DNA of 64,000 nt, taken from positions 16,441,922 through 16,505,921 of the forward strand of contig NC_044923.1 in assembly GCF_003576645.1 (NCBI RefSeq), in the 5' to 3' direction. This DNA comes from Ipomoea triloba. Taxonomy: Eukaryota; Streptophyta; Magnoliopsida; Solanales; Convolvulaceae. The position numbers and the translations under genes are program-made. Under the pieces are notes generated by a model. That model did no database searches. It was not told the DNA's origin and was given only the letters and a program-made list of their open reading frames with translations. Positions 1 to 11,390 of this stretch are shown piece after piece; within the stretch, counting starts at the first letter, position 1; every line of letters begins with the position of its first letter.

Positions 1-289
1 AACACTGACGATCACACCAGAACTCAAGAACATCAGAACAAACACGCATTGATCAACAACAGATACACATCTTCATCAACAGTAACAAGAACACACGGAA
101 CTAAAAGGTAAATATTTAAACAACATTGTTGATCAATGACATTGTGAAAAAAAAAACACATAATATTTGTATATATATCACATTCGCATTTGCATTCGCA
201 TTCTAGCATGAATATTTACTGATTCTCCATATTCTAGCATTTTGTCATCCACATTGTTGATTTTCAGTATTAAACCTCATCAAACAACT

Positions 290-890
290 GTGTTAGGTTA
301 TTCATACTAGGGCTTAGTCTGTGCATTATTGTTAAAGACTCTGTGTATTATATCATGTCATTGTGTGCATTTTAGCATGCTATCATCCACATTGTTGATT
401 CCAACAGTCTTGGGGTATTGATAATACTGAGAAGTTTATTCTGTGTATTATTGTTAATGAGTTTGTGTATTCGTGTTAATGTGTTTGTGTATTCTTATTA
501 CTGAGTCTGTGTATTCTAACACTTTATCATCCACATTGTTGTGTTAGGGTATTGATACTAGGGCTTAGATTCTGTGTATTATTGTTAAAGACTTTGTGTA
601 TTGTAGCATGGCATTCTGTGTATCCTAGCATGTTATCATCCACATTGTTGATTCCAACAGTCTTGGTCTATTGATAATACTGAGAAGTTTATTCTGTGTA
701 TTGTTGTTAATGAATTTGTGTATTCGTGTTAATGTGTTTGTGTATTCTTGTTACTGAGTCTGTGTATTCTAGCATTTTATCCACATTGTTGTGTTTAGGT
801 TATTGATACTAGGGCTTATATTCTGTGTATTCTTGTTAATGAGTTTGTGTATTACTGCATTTTATTCTGTGTATCCTAGCATGTTAATTC
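290..890. repeat. tandem repeat, about 250-bp unit, 2.2 copies
   Basis: Two units of about 250 bp (roughly 290-540 and 541-794) and part of a third follow each other. Each has the same order of landmarks: CCACATTGTTG, a 'tactagggctta' block, 'gattccaacagtcttgg', 'gataatactgagaag' and many copies of TGTGTATT. Bases 1-289 hold a looser version of the same text. The array ends just before the ATG at 915, so it may be leader or intron DNA of the transposon-associated gene that follows. Confidence 0.75.
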
Positions 891-914
891 TGTGTTTTCT
901 ATTATGTGACAGCA

Positions 915-1243
915 ATGTCAAGTTCTCCCGAAAGTGATCAAGTCCTAGCAAATGCCATACAAATAAGGAAGAGAAAAAGAGAATGTGCAGCTACATCACA
1001 ACCACAGATAGCAGAAAGACAAAAAAAAAAAAAAAACAAAGAAACAAGCCTGCACCCAAACAATCAAAGAAAGGGAAACAAATAGACGAATCCAAACCAA
1101 AAACCAAAAAATACTTCACTGTCCGAACAACTCCTAAGCAGTTGTTCAACCTTGTAAGTAGTTTGAGCGAGGATCAACATCAAGCAGTTAGGGATATAGG
1201 ATTTGGATCATTGCTGGACATCAAGCTCACTCATTGGAGATGA
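915..1243 (+). pseudogene. N-terminal remnant of a plant transposon-associated (Ulp1/mobile-domain type) gene
   Basis: A reading frame opens at the ATG at 915 (MSSSPESDQV) and is rich in Lys/Arg. It runs into 16 A residues (1021-1036), after which the coding-like frame continues in another phase. The later part reads FTVRTTPKQLFNLVSSL, then a DIGFGSLLDIKL motif. That motif resembles, from memory, the stretch ahead of Ulp1-type peptidase or plant-mobile-domain regions in MULE-associated plant genes. The frame stops at 1243 with no peptidase domain. The break at the A-run may be a real mutation or a homopolymer sequencing error. No function can be claimed for the fragment. Confidence 0.45.
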
Positions 1244-1340
1244 GTCCATTAAATGACTCATTTTATAAATGTAGTGTGAGTATTGGATCTGATATAGTGT
1301 ATACACCCTCGTAAGTCCACTATATTCTCATAATTATAAT

Positions 1341-1744
1341 GGGTCACACTTGTGTGAGACCGTCTCACGGATCCTTATTCGTGAGACGGGTCGAATCGGG
1401 TCAAAACATCATGCAAATGTCATACTTATATGTGCAAATGTCATACTTATATGCTCAAATATAACACTAATAAAGAATACAATTTTTGTTACTTATAAGA
1501 GAAAAAGTAATACATTTTTCATAATAAGTGATATTGACAAGTATCCCTTACTTTTGAGGAAAAATGTAATACTTTTAAATCGAAATGTAAAAGTATTGTA
1601 TTTTCCCTTTAAAGTATTACATTTACTCTTATAAATAACAAAAATTTTATTCCTGATTAGTATTACATTTAAACATATAAGTGTTACATTTGCATCTTGA
1701 CCCGACCCGTCTCATGGTGAGACGGTCTCACACAAGTTTTTGCC
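1341..1744. mobile_element. MULE-type MITE with 9-bp TSD
   Basis: The 404-bp element has terminal inverted repeats built on ACTTGTGTGAGACCGTCTCAC at the left end and its complement at the right end. It is flanked by a perfect 9-bp duplication, AATTATAAT (1332-1340 and 1745-1753), the length expected for Mutator-like insertions. It contains no meaningful ORF. A second copy in the opposite orientation lies at 8079-8525. A degenerate relative with 'acttgtgtaaggtcatctcac' is near 7015. Confidence 0.88.
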
Positions 1745-1813
1745 AATTATAATTAAGTTTAAATTCGAACCTTATCACTACTTTATCTTTATTGGGCGTT
1801 CTTGAATAAACAG

Positions 1814-3226
1814 ATTTCATTCGTTGCACCACACTCAATTTCGGACGAATTATTCACTTTTTATGCCATTCTATGACTACATCTATGGAACAATGGACAA
1901 GTCGAGTGACACATTATACGAAATATCTCTCGAGAAAGAAGAAGAGTTCCCGGATGTGGTGCATCTTACACATTTGATCACCCCGGAATCTGTGTAGTAT
2001 TTGAGGCTTGGGTTTTCCTCTTGGGCCTCCGTGCCACAAAACCAGAAATGGTACACTTGGTTGATTTGGCCTATGACCATCATCATAAACTCCATCTGTA
2101 ATCAAACTTTCATCTTGGAGAGAAACATTTTGGGAAAGGTTAAGTCACAATCTTGGGTTATACCCAAGTGCAAAGTCCAGGTACGCAGTTGCACTGACTC
2201 TGTTACAATGTAGTATCTGTTCATATAACTACTTTCTCAACCTACTGAAGCACAAAGAGTCAATATTGCCTCCACTGAGATTCGAACCCACACCTTGTAT
2301 ATGAGAGTGTAATTGAGTGCCACAAAACCACAAGGTCTTGGCACATAGTTGTATTTTCTAATTCGTCTCTTTTGAAAGTTCGTGTGAATTGAAGTTACGT
2401 TGTATACTTACGTGTTTATCTTTAGTACCTGCTTAAACGACGACAATCACGAGACATCAATGGCTTGATTGAAGAGGCCATACTAGATGCTGAAGCAAAA
2501 GGTGTCAAGGTCTTAAGCTTGGGTCTTCTCAACCAGGCAAGGTAATTACTTAACGCTTAACCAACTCTATATACTATATATATCCCGACTAGATGAACCA
2601 TCAATCCTTATACCATGGACCAGGGTTCAAAGTGAACTGTGGACCCTTGTTTATGTGTCTTATGTTGTGAGTTTTTATGTCTTTGTGTTATGAAATTTTG
2701 TTCCTTAAACAAATTAATAATTGTGTCTTATGCTACATTGCTATGAATTTATGTATCTTACGTTGTGAATTCTGTGACTATGAACATTTTGAAAAATAAG
2801 TGAATATATAATACTAGTATATATGTATTTGTCTTGTGTTAAGAAATTTTATACCTTACAAGTATGAACTTTTATATCTTGTCGTTTTGATTCAGGGGTT
2901 ATAATGGGGTTAATTCTAGCAATGGTCTTCCGACTATGTTGATTTTTCAAAATTGGTCATCGTCTTATAATTTGGACGAAAAAGACACTTGACTTTTGAA
3001 ATTATTCCAGTAATGGTCCTTCCGTTTATGTCCAGTTAGTGAGGCGTTATGTGTGAGGATCCAGCTTTCCCCAAGGGGTAAATTACTAATGAAAGTGTTT
3101 GTTTCAGAGTGAGGAACTAAACAGGAATGGAGAGGTTTACGTCCAAAAGTACCCGAAAATGAAAATGAGATTGGTGGATGGAAGTAGCTTGGCAGCTGCA
3201 ATAGTCTCCTTAAATAGTCTCCACTA
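1814..3226 (+). pseudogene. CER1-like aldehyde decarbonylase gene fragment (middle exons)
   Basis: Three exons match the middle of ECERIFERUM1, the ER enzyme that makes very-long-chain alkanes for cuticular wax. Exon 1814-2180 begins FHSLHHTQFRTNYSLF, containing the last His cluster of the hydroxylase domain, and continues through MPFYDYIYGTMDKS and VVHLTHLITPES. Exon 2426-2541 encodes YLLKRRQSRDINGLIEEA and KGVKVLSLGLLNQ. Exon 3110-3226 encodes EELNRNGEVYVQKYPKMK and VDGSSLAAAIV. Exon junctions carry GT/AG. An in-frame TAG stands after PESV, where CER1 proteins read IYHLR. No coding sequence continues after 3226 and no upstream exons are visible. The first intron carries a SINE. This is a dead gene piece with good family assignment. 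Confidence 0.85.
2181..2345 (-). mobile_element. tRNA-derived SINE in the CER1-like intron
   Basis: Read on the minus strand it starts near GTGCCAAGACCTTGTGG and carries a B-box-like GGTTCGAATCTCAGTGG. It ends in a body shared with the SINE at 63758-63946 ('gactctttgtgctycagtaggttgagaaagtagtt'). No clear poly-A or target duplication is visible, so the ends are approximate. Confidence 0.7.
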
Positions 3227-4036
3227 AACCTAAAGAATGAAAATAAGATTTCTAAAACTTCCTCCCTGAAAAATCCTATCAAGCCTCCTTAAATAGTCTC
3301 CCCAAAATTGCCCTAAAATGATTTCTCCGCATTGTCTCGTTCACGTGGCCTTCACGCGTGAATGGCCTCGTGGATGCGTACTAGAATGCGTCCACACGGC
3401 CTTCACGCGTGAATGCAGCATCCTGGGTCCTCTGGGACTTCTGTCTTGCTCGGTTTGCTCATTTCTCGTGCCTAACGGCTTCCGGGACCTGTGGAGTGTC
3501 TAAAAAATACACCAAAGTAGCTATGCGTGTGGTTATTGAATTAAAGCACATAATATCGTAAATTACTAAATTAGTCACATAAGGATATCGAAATGTTATA
3601 AAACTATCCCTATTTATATCCAAATATATAGATATCTTGGGAGCTTATTAGGGAGTGACAGACGTGTCAACTCCGAGCTCTTAGCTGTTAGAGTTGTGTT
3701 TAAGTTCAGTTATAAAGAAGTCATGGTATACAGTTAGCATTATGCTAACATTAAGAGATCTCTACTGAAGGCATGCTTTTAAGGATTTTAGAGATCATAT
3801 AGTATTTTGGATGGTTTCTTCTCTTCAGTTGTGCACATAATATATTTTGAGAAACATCCCTTAAGTTACCGAGAATAAACATTGGGTTTGTTCATGAGAG
3901 GCCTAAGTTGGAGAATTAAAATGCATGCGACCATAATGGATACTACTCTTATTTGTAAATAGAGGACATATCACTATGGTTCGTGTGTTTTGTTCTTTGA
4001 TGAGGGTTGTGCTAATACTTGCGCCAAGTGGGAGAA
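3227..4036. other. non-coding stretch with a duplicated palindrome and possible retroelement interior
   Basis: No gene is recognised. Around 3340-3420 the phrase 'ggccttcacgcgtgaatg' occurs twice; its core TTCACGCGTGAA is a perfect 12-bp palindrome. From about 3640 the text resembles the untranslated tail of a copia element and ends in the purine-rich 'ccaagtgggagaa' directly ahead of the LTR-like block at 4037. Confidence 0.4.
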
Positions 4037-4398
4037 TGTGAGATTTTCCCTAAATAATATATATCACATATTATATATTAGGGCCTTAATTTAAGGTGGT
4101 GCAAACAGTCCAGGGCATTTGATTAAGAGCTACAGTCCTGGAGGGCATGATCCTGAAAATAAAAGTCCCATGATCTTGAAAGTAAAAGCTCCTCCATGAG
4201 CATCATGCTTATCATGTTGATCCAAACCTCCAGTTGAAGATCAAACCATTTGAACCCGGAGGCCCTTCAATGGAGTGTTCAAGACATCAATTGAAGAATC
4301 AGAGGACTACATAAAGATCTTGTACCCACACCATATTGATATACTACATGTAACCAAAGTTTGACTATCAAAATATTATTCAAAATTTTGCGTTTACA
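4037..4398 (+). mobile_element. LTR-like fragment preceded by a polypurine tract
   Basis: The block starts TGTGAGATTTTCCC after a polypurine-like GTGGGAGAA and can end at TTTACA (4398), giving TG...CA ends. Its second half ('tccagttgaagatcaa', 'gaacccggaggcccttcaatggagtg') is clearly related to the LTRs of the TRIM-like element at 57536-59166. No second LTR is present here, so it is a 3' end or solo relic. Confidence 0.5.
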
Positions 4399-5331
4399 AA
4401 TATAGGAGGTGTGTGATTTATAATATATTTTATATTCGAACAATTTATTCAATTAATTATGTTTCATATTTGGTTGTGGATATTTTATTGCGTTTTGAAT
4501 TATATATTTTGATTTTTCGCCCCTAATCAAGAAGTTTTTTAGCTTTGTGTTTGTATGTTTTGTTTTATAAATTTTTATTAGGAAAGTGTTTTTTTTCCCT
4601 CCTGATTTTTACATCCAAACTTTCTTATCATAAATTCATAATTTGATTTTCATTCATTGGATTCCAATGAATTGGCTAACCCACCACTAACTAATAAATA
4701 AATGTAATTAGCAATCACATGATGACATATCCGGAGGGAAATTTGTAGGAAAAATATAGGAGGGATCGGAGTTTGTACCACACTTGCACGGTTGTTTTTT
4801 ATTAATAATTAATTTATTATTTATTAAGATAGCAATGCTATTGTTTGTAAGCTTATTTAATTTTAAATTGTTTATTCATTTTTACATGCACTTTGACCAA
4901 GAAATTATAACTAGGAAGACCAAGAAATTGTTCAATCTTTAAAATATCTTGCCGTTATACCTTATGTTATCTTTTCCCATTAGTATTATCATGCACATGC
5001 ATACACAATATTTTTTTTCTTTTATTCTTCAAATGTAATAATGTATGTAAACATGCAATTATAAGAAATAAGTATGATTTCATTAAATTTTAATTAAACC
5101 TTACCGTAATTATATTTAGTAACATATCTAAATTTCTTATTTCAATAATATTAATCATACAATAATTATTACTCAAATTGTAACTATACTTTTATTTAAT
5201 ATAATATGAATTCTACAACTATACTTTTTTGTTTAAAATTATATGCTATAGTTTTTTTAAAAAATATTTTAATATTTAGTATTAATATTGTGCATATGTT
5301 TTTGTGCATCGCGCATATAAAATAGTAGTAT
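4399..5331. other. AT-rich intergenic DNA
   Basis: Long AT-rich stretch with no ORF of interest, no recognised exon and no convincing inverted repeat. I see nothing to annotate. Confidence 0.6.
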
Positions 5332-5486
5332 TAATTATATGAATGAATGCTGCACCAAACACTGTACGTATGTTCTTCCCAAACACTCTACGTATACATT
5401 AATTATAGGAATGAATGCTGCACCAAATAAATTAGTAGGGTTAATTATAGGAATGAATGTTGCACCAAATAAATTAGTAGGGCATA
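5332..5486. repeat. short tandem repeat, about 42-bp unit
   Basis: The unit 'ttaattataggaatgaatg' followed by 'ctgcaccaaataaattagta' occurs twice in tandem (about 5398-5482). A diverged relative, with the 'atgaatgctgcaccaaa' part, lies at 5338-5357. ORFs over it are by-products of the repeat. Confidence 0.7.
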
Positions 5487-6224
5487 TTGATATGACTAAT
5501 ATACACACACATGCATGTAAATTATGTTGACTGAGTTGTGTTGTACCCGGGACCCACGACAAAGAATTGTGTTGTCCCCGGGAGGTCCCCGAGACCCCCA
5601 CGACATCCTCCCAAACTACACATCTGTGACCAGTTGAGCTAAATATACACAGAATGCATAGCCAATCAACCTTACGACATATTCATTATCATACTGATCG
5701 AGTTAAAATAGTCTTAATCACACAAGCGAGCAATATATATTTATATTTTGCACATAGAACATATATACAATATACAATATTTATGCAAGTTCGAACATAC
5801 GATACGTATACAAATATTCTACAAAATGAAAGTAAATATCTTCCATCAATCACAAAACAGTGAATGAATGAGATCTATACTTAAATAAATATTGTTACAT
5901 TTTTGTAAATGCTTAGAATATATCATTTGGTAGAAAATAAAATTGTTTTAGAAAATATTAGCAGTATAATTTTTTAAAAGTTGTATCATCTGTGAAAACA
6001 CATAGGCCCTATTTGGTAAATAAGGTGCTCTTATTATTATGGAGTACATGCATGCATTTATATTTTCATAAGAAGCACCAAATACGTACTTCTAACACAT
6101 ACAAAACTAATTGCTAAGAAGTACAATATTTCTCCGTGTACGAAATCTACAATAAATATTTCCTAAGAAACACCAAATCTTTTATTTACCAAAATTGGCA
6201 TCCCTTATCCAAATGTATGCTCTA
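5487..6224. other. intergenic DNA with a possible SINE relic
   Basis: At 5535-5645 a GC-richer patch contains 'ccccgggaggtccccgagac' and ends in 'gaccagttgagctaa', whose complement TTAGCTCAACTGGTC looks like a tRNA A box. This could be a degenerate minus-strand SINE, but no B box, tail or TSD supports it. The rest is AT-rich with no gene seen. Confidence 0.35.
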
Positions 6225-6610
6225 AGAGCAGTCCTCATACCAGGACCATGGTCCACAATGTACTGTGGACCATGGATCATGACTGATACTGCAGTTGTAT
6301 TGAACTGATACTGTAGTTGTGTTGAACGGATACTGCAGTTGTGTNTAGTTGTGTTGAACGGATACTGCAGTTGTGTTGAAAGGGAACTGCAGTTGAGCGG
6401 AACAGAGGCTGTGCCATCCGTCTGGAACTGCAGTTGTGTTGAACTGATACTGCAGTTGTATCGAAAGGATATGCAGTTGTGTTGAACGGATGAACGATCT
6501 CTGTTCCGCATAACTGTTGTTTCCTTTCAACACAATTGCATTATCTTTTTATCACAACTGCACTATCCGTTCAACAAAACTGCAGCATCGATCATGGTCC
6601 ACAATATAAT
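6225..6610. repeat. minisatellite of about 21 bp inside an element bounded by ATGGTCCAC motifs
   Basis: About ten imperfect units of the type GATACTGCAGTTGTGTTGAAC run from 6283 to 6490, with inverted-sense relatives to 6585. The block is bounded by 'accatggtccacaatgtact' at left and 'gatcatggtccacaatataa' at right, and the left border itself folds on 'gtccacaatgtactgtggac'. A single N at 6345 separates two identical 31-bp stretches (6314-6344 and 6346-6376). Confidence 0.7.
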
Positions 6611-6743
6611 TCTCTCTCTGAGAGAATCACATAATCTAGCAGATACTTATAATGTATTATGTATTCAAGCCGTATTATTCAATAATACGGAGTAACATTT
6701 TGACCACATATTTCAAAGTATTTTAAATTTTCACTCAACTCAA

Positions 6744-6760
6744 CTATATATATATATACC
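6744..6760 (+). promoter_or_regulatory. TATA-like stretch upstream of the CER1-like start
   Basis: The run 'actatatatatatatac' lies about 65-80 bp ahead of the ATG at 6825, a suitable place for a TATA box with a short leader. Placement is the only support, and the downstream gene is broken. Confidence 0.4.
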
Positions 6761-6824
6761 TTCAAGGCTTCACCACTGCCAATATAACTCATCAGAAACA
6801 CAGAAAAAGAGATAATACATACAT

Positions 6825-7364
6825 ATGGCGACCACTCCAGGCTTCCTCACTGATTGGCCATGGAAACCCCTGGGAAGTTTTAAGGTTCGCTGTTTCTTCT
6901 CCCTCCAACGTTGTTCTTAACAAATATATGTACTTAGTACCGACCATTACTAACAACAAGATTACAAGATTACAAGTTTAACTCTCAATATGAGCAGCTT
7001 ATTAACTTAGGTAACACTTGTGTAAGGTCATCTCACTGGTCTCGATCAATGAGACGAGTAGAATATTTTATTAATGGGTCAGATCTTTGACCTCATTAAT
7101 TAAAGATTCGACCCGTCACAAGCTGTTGCCCATCAACTTTCTTAATTTGAGTTGGTCAGTTATGACTGGTAAGGTCACAAGGTAGTATAGTATTTAACCT
7201 ACACACTTGTTACTAAGGTTACAAGGCGGCCAGGGTTTATTCAGAGCACACACTATCTTATGATACTTTGCTTTGCTGGTTAATGTCACAAAGCGGGATT
7301 TACCCAGAATGCATACATGTTATGCAAATCCCGGAATGCATACATGTTATGCTTCAAGTAGGCA

Positions 7365-7426
<62 letters not shown>

Positions 7427-8067
7427 CCCTAATGATAATTTTGAGAATTTTAATTTTGAGAATTTTTGTGTGTTTTTATGGGTAAAAGTATGTGCTTATG
7501 GCACCATGGGTGGTGCACAGTTTGTACTATTTTGTTAGGAGCAAGGAAAGTGAAAGGGACTACACAAATTTCTTGATTTTCCCTTTCGTCCTCTCCCGGA
7601 TGGTGCACAACCAGCTATGGATCAGCTACTCCCGTCACAGGACGGCCAAGGGGAAGAGCCGGATCGTCGATAAACCCATCGACTTTGAGCAGGTTGATCG
7701 AAACCAACTGGTAATATAATGCTACCCGAAAAACATTATATATATGTTAATCTCGTAGACAGGAAACCTTAATAATCTCGATCTGAAAGGCCTGTAGTGC
7801 TGTGGTTTTTTTTTTTTTTTTTGTTTTTTTTTTAAAGGGATGATCAGATATTATTGATTGGGCTGTTAAGTTATGTGTTCAACGTCACCGGCATGGCTTC
7901 CCGGCTGTCGGCGTGGAGGACCGACGGCGTGTTGATAGCAATGGCCCTGCACGCCGGCCCGGTGGAGTTTCTTTACTATTGGCTTCACAGGGCGTTGCAC
8001 CACCACTATCTCTACTCCCGCTACCACTCCCACCACCACTCTTCCATTGCCACCGAGCCCATTACGT
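6825..8067 (+). pseudogene. CER1-like aldehyde decarbonylase, first three exons only
   Basis: Exon 1 (6825-6884) encodes MATTPGFLTDWPWKPLGSFK, the standard CER1 start. Exon 2 (7489-7710) holds APWVVHSLYYF, FLIFPFVLSRMVHNQLWISY and RIVDKPIDFEQVDR. Exon 3 (7838-8067) holds DDQILLIGLL, WRTDGV, GPVEFLYYWLHRALHHHYLY and SRYHSHHHSSIATEPIT, including the HRALHHH and HSHHH metal-binding histidine clusters of the fatty acid hydroxylase domain. Canonical GT/AG sites bound the exons. Exon 2 appears two bases short just before its end (DRNQL where DRExNW is expected), which would shift the frame into exon 3. Intron 3 begins and a MITE follows 11 bp later; no further CER1 exon is found before 13.8 kb. CER1 works with CER3 in the ER to make alkanes. 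This copy cannot make a full protein. Confidence 0.85.
7368..7421. repeat. (TA)n microsatellite in intron 1 of the CER1-like fragment
   Basis: About 54 bp of uninterrupted TA repeats. ORFs across it are artefacts. Confidence 0.9.
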
Positions 8068-8078
8068 GTAAATATTAT

Positions 8079-8525
8079 GGCAAAAACTTGTGTGAGACCG
8101 TCTCACCATGAAACGGGTCGGGTCGGGTTGGGCCAAGATGTAAAAGTAACACTTATATGCACAAATGTCATACTTAAAAACAATACTAATTAGGAATAAA
8201 ATTTTTGTTACTTATTAGGGTAAATGTAATATTTTAAGGGAAAAAACAATACTTTTACATTTCGATTTAAAAGTATTACATTTTTCCTCAAAAGTATTAT
8301 ATTTGCCCTTATAAGTGAGAGGCACTTGTCAACATTACTTATTATGAAAAATGTATTACTTTTTCTCTTATAAGTAACAAAAATTGTATTTTTGATTAGT
8401 ATTATATTTGAGCATATAAGTATGAAATTTGCACATATAAGTATGATATTTGCTTGGTGCTTTGATCCGACCCGACCCGTCTCACGAGTAAGGATCCGTG
8501 AGACGGTCTCACACAAGTGTGACCC
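8079..8525. mobile_element. MULE-type MITE, second copy, 9-bp TSD
   Basis: The 447-bp element is the reverse-orientation relative of 1341-1744: its left end matches the right end of that copy (GGCAAAAACTTGTGTGAGAC) and its right end matches the left (CACACAAGTGTGACCC). It is flanked by a perfect 9-bp duplication AAATATTAT (8070-8078 and 8526-8534). It sits just inside intron 3 of the CER1-like fragment, so it did not itself destroy an exon. Confidence 0.9.
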
Positions 8526-8534
8526 AAATATTAT

Positions 8535-9249
8535 TTGTACCCTCAAGTTTAATTTAACCCAAGTTTCAACAATTTATTGATGAAATAATGCTAACTGGGT
8601 TTAACTTAACTTGGTAACAATAATATTACAAGTTTAATTCACAGGGAACTTCTTAATTTGAACTGTTGAGCTAACCAGCTATATATGAATATATTGTAAG
8701 GCCTCCCAAATAGTCAAATTGACACACTTTTTTAAAAACAAAATTGCCACCTTGAAAGAGATAGATCGAGGTGGTCCTGCAAATGGAAGGTTTTTCCAGA
8801 TTTGTGGGACTGACCTCAGTTGATTTGCGCCTAGAGAGAGCTGCCTGACGGCACTTTGCCCAGTGAATCATCATTACATGATGGTCCATACAGATCATAA
8901 ATAAAAAATACATTTTTAATATATTAAATGTACATTATTTTAATTTGTAAGTAAAGTACATTATTTTATATATACTATCAAAAAATATGTTTTCAGCACA
9001 AAAATAATGTACTCTTAATATATTAAAAATGTATCTTATATTCATGGTCCACACAACTATGTGGACGGCACGTGTCTGCTGGGAGCATTATAAGTCTGTT
9101 TTACTATTTTTTTAAATAAATTTTTTGTTTTATTTTATTTTCTTTTTTTAAATCTTTTCTAGCTACCATATTCATTTTTCTAATCACACTTCTCAAAAAA
9201 TCACAATAAAAATCCCACTATTGATGAGGGCCTAAGAGTTAAATGACTT
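8535..9249. other. intergenic DNA without recognised genes
   Basis: I looked for the missing CER1 exons and found none. There is an ATGGTCCACACAACT patch at 9044 like the borders of the 6.2-kb minisatellite element, and AT-rich 'aatatattaaatgtacatta' phrases that recur at 31600. Confidence 0.5.
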
Positions 9250-9397
9250 GAAATATAGGATACCGTTGTCTTTGATAAAAGTGTTGCGTCAAAGACAACG
9301 GTTTTGGACAAAACTGTTGTCTTTTACACAAAAGACAACACTTTTGTCAAAAACCGTTGTCTTTGTAGTGTTGTCTTTGTGCATTTTTCTTGTAGTG
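9250..9397 (-). mobile_element. CACTA transposon terminus
   Basis: Read on the minus strand the element begins at 9397 with CACTACAAGAAAAATGCAC. It continues with subterminal repeats of AAAGACAACGG in both orientations (complement CCGTTGTCTTT), the usual CACTA end architecture. No opposite end with the same terminus is visible in the window, so this is a truncated end. Confidence 0.7.
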
Positions 9398-10111
9398 GTA
9401 ATTTGTGTCGACGAGGTACAACATTTGTATGAACTTGACGTGTATCGATTCCGTTGTGTTCGTTGGAGAAATATAACGTAAGAGAATGTTCATAGAAGCC
9501 ATGAGTGTTAGAAACAATTACAAGTATACGATGCTATGTGAATACTTTTACCCTCAAAATTTTAAATGTAGAAGTCATAACAACACGTGGTAACTATAAT
9601 GAAGTCTATATATACACTTTGAAAGTTTGTAAATTTGAGAGTTGTAATTAATGATGACTAAGAATAAAAGAGTAAAAAGTAATCTAATGATGTATTTTAT
9701 ACTTACAGTTTAGGAAGTCGTTTTGAGTTAACAAGTATCAGAATTGGTTGAATTGGTAGTAATGCTCAACTGGTGTTGCTTACAGTTTTGATGTAGGTGG
9801 ACAAAGCCAACTGAAAAAACCAAAGAAAATGGAGAGTTATGAGATTTTGCTTTATAATCAACTCAGAACATTTAATTGTAAAACAACTGCATGAAAACAT
9901 CAGCAAAAACAGATGGTGCAGAGGTAAAAGAAAATCAAGTATCGTAGTCTTTTTTTTTTTCCTTAACCAGATAACAGGTTTGGACGTCTTTTCCACAAAA
10001 AAGCAATCAACTTTTATTCTTTTTTTTTTTTTTCACCAGAGGACAAGGTTGAGCATCAATCACGAAACAGGAAATCAACCAATCTTTTTTTTTTTTTTTG
10101 TCTTCACAACT

Positions 10112-10188
<77 letters not shown>

Positions 10189-11390
10189 TCAACCACTCCT
10201 GTTTTTTTAATTCACCACTCACAAAAAAGACACTCAACCACTCTTGTTTAAGGTGATAATGGAGTTAGTGGATTTTAACTATTTGTTTCATATTTTCAAT
10301 AACGACTAATGATAGGTAATGTAGTAATTGGATCTCTAATTTAAGGTGATAATAGAGTTAGTGGAAGTATAATTTAAAGTGATAACGATGACAAATATTT
10401 ATCAATTATTTATTGTCATTCAATGATGCAAATATATGAGTACAATAGACATTTGTAAACATAAACAATTTTTTAGCTATTACCTTGAGTGGGTGCCTTA
10501 TGGTAATAAATCATTTATGTGTTTAAACTTTAATTTGTATGTCTTTGTTAAGATAAACATACGAAGTAAATGATTATTTAGCTTCATGGTATATTATATT
10601 CCGTGTATTACAAAGTTAACTATTTGCCATATCTAAAAAGTGTTACAAGTTTAAGAAAGTGATAAATCTAAGAACAAAGAAAAAACAACAAACAATGTGA
10701 GTTACACTTAAGAAGATTTTAATGCCAATCGAATCATTAATTTATATAAAAGTTTAACAGTTTAATTAAACATCATGTGAGACTTTTGAAGAGTTTTGAT
10801 TATTTCGAGGGAAGTTGGTGTGTCAATCAAGAAAATTTAATGCGCAAAAACTGTATAAGACAATCGAATTTTTTAGGGAACAGTTATGCAAATTGTCAAC
10901 GTAGTTGTCCTTTCGAACAATAAATGTCATTTTACCATGTACAGCGGCCGTTGGTTGATGAGGATGCTCCATTTGGGCTATATTTTCTTCAGTTTATTAA
11001 ACTGTTGTTCACATCTTTTTTATATTTTCATCATGATGTAACATATAGAATAATAAAATCTTCCCTTACTACAATAAGGAAAAGTTTATAAATGCATGTG
11101 TCACACCCCTATAAGCTAATAATAATAATAGAACTATTAAAAAAAAGTGTTTGACTGTGTAGAACCATCAACTATTAAGAGTTGAAGTGATCACTTGAGT
11201 TCAAAACTTTTATGGCCTACAAGTTCAAGAGTGAACTCACTTTTAGGGAAGAAATCACTCAGTGTTATCACATGTCAGTTCAAGCCAGCATTAAAATCAG
11301 CCCTTGTGTTTCACTCAAACTTTATCCGTACTACCTTACTCCTTTTAAATATTTTAGGATTCCTTTCATTTTGGGAACATTTCTAGCAAC
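9398..11390. other. AT-rich intergenic DNA with poly-T runs
   Basis: No gene is recognised. Several T-runs (near 9950, 10020 and 10085) and a long TA microsatellite occur. A short stretch after the CACTA end (9400-9480) reads VDEVQHLYELDVYRFRCVRW, vaguely like a transposase-associated domain but too short to call. Confidence 0.5.
10115..10187. repeat. (AT)n microsatellite
   Basis: About 73 bp of uninterrupted AT dinucleotides. ORFs crossing it on both strands are artefacts. Confidence 0.95.

Noticed and set aside
5335..5601. ORF with repeated NLFGAAFIPIIN-type units
   Set aside because: It is a translation of a 42-bp tandem repeat, with no start context or family likeness.
9839..10237. ORFs with long Ile-Tyr runs on both strands
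   Set aside because: They cross the (AT)n microsatellite and T-runs and read through in both directions.
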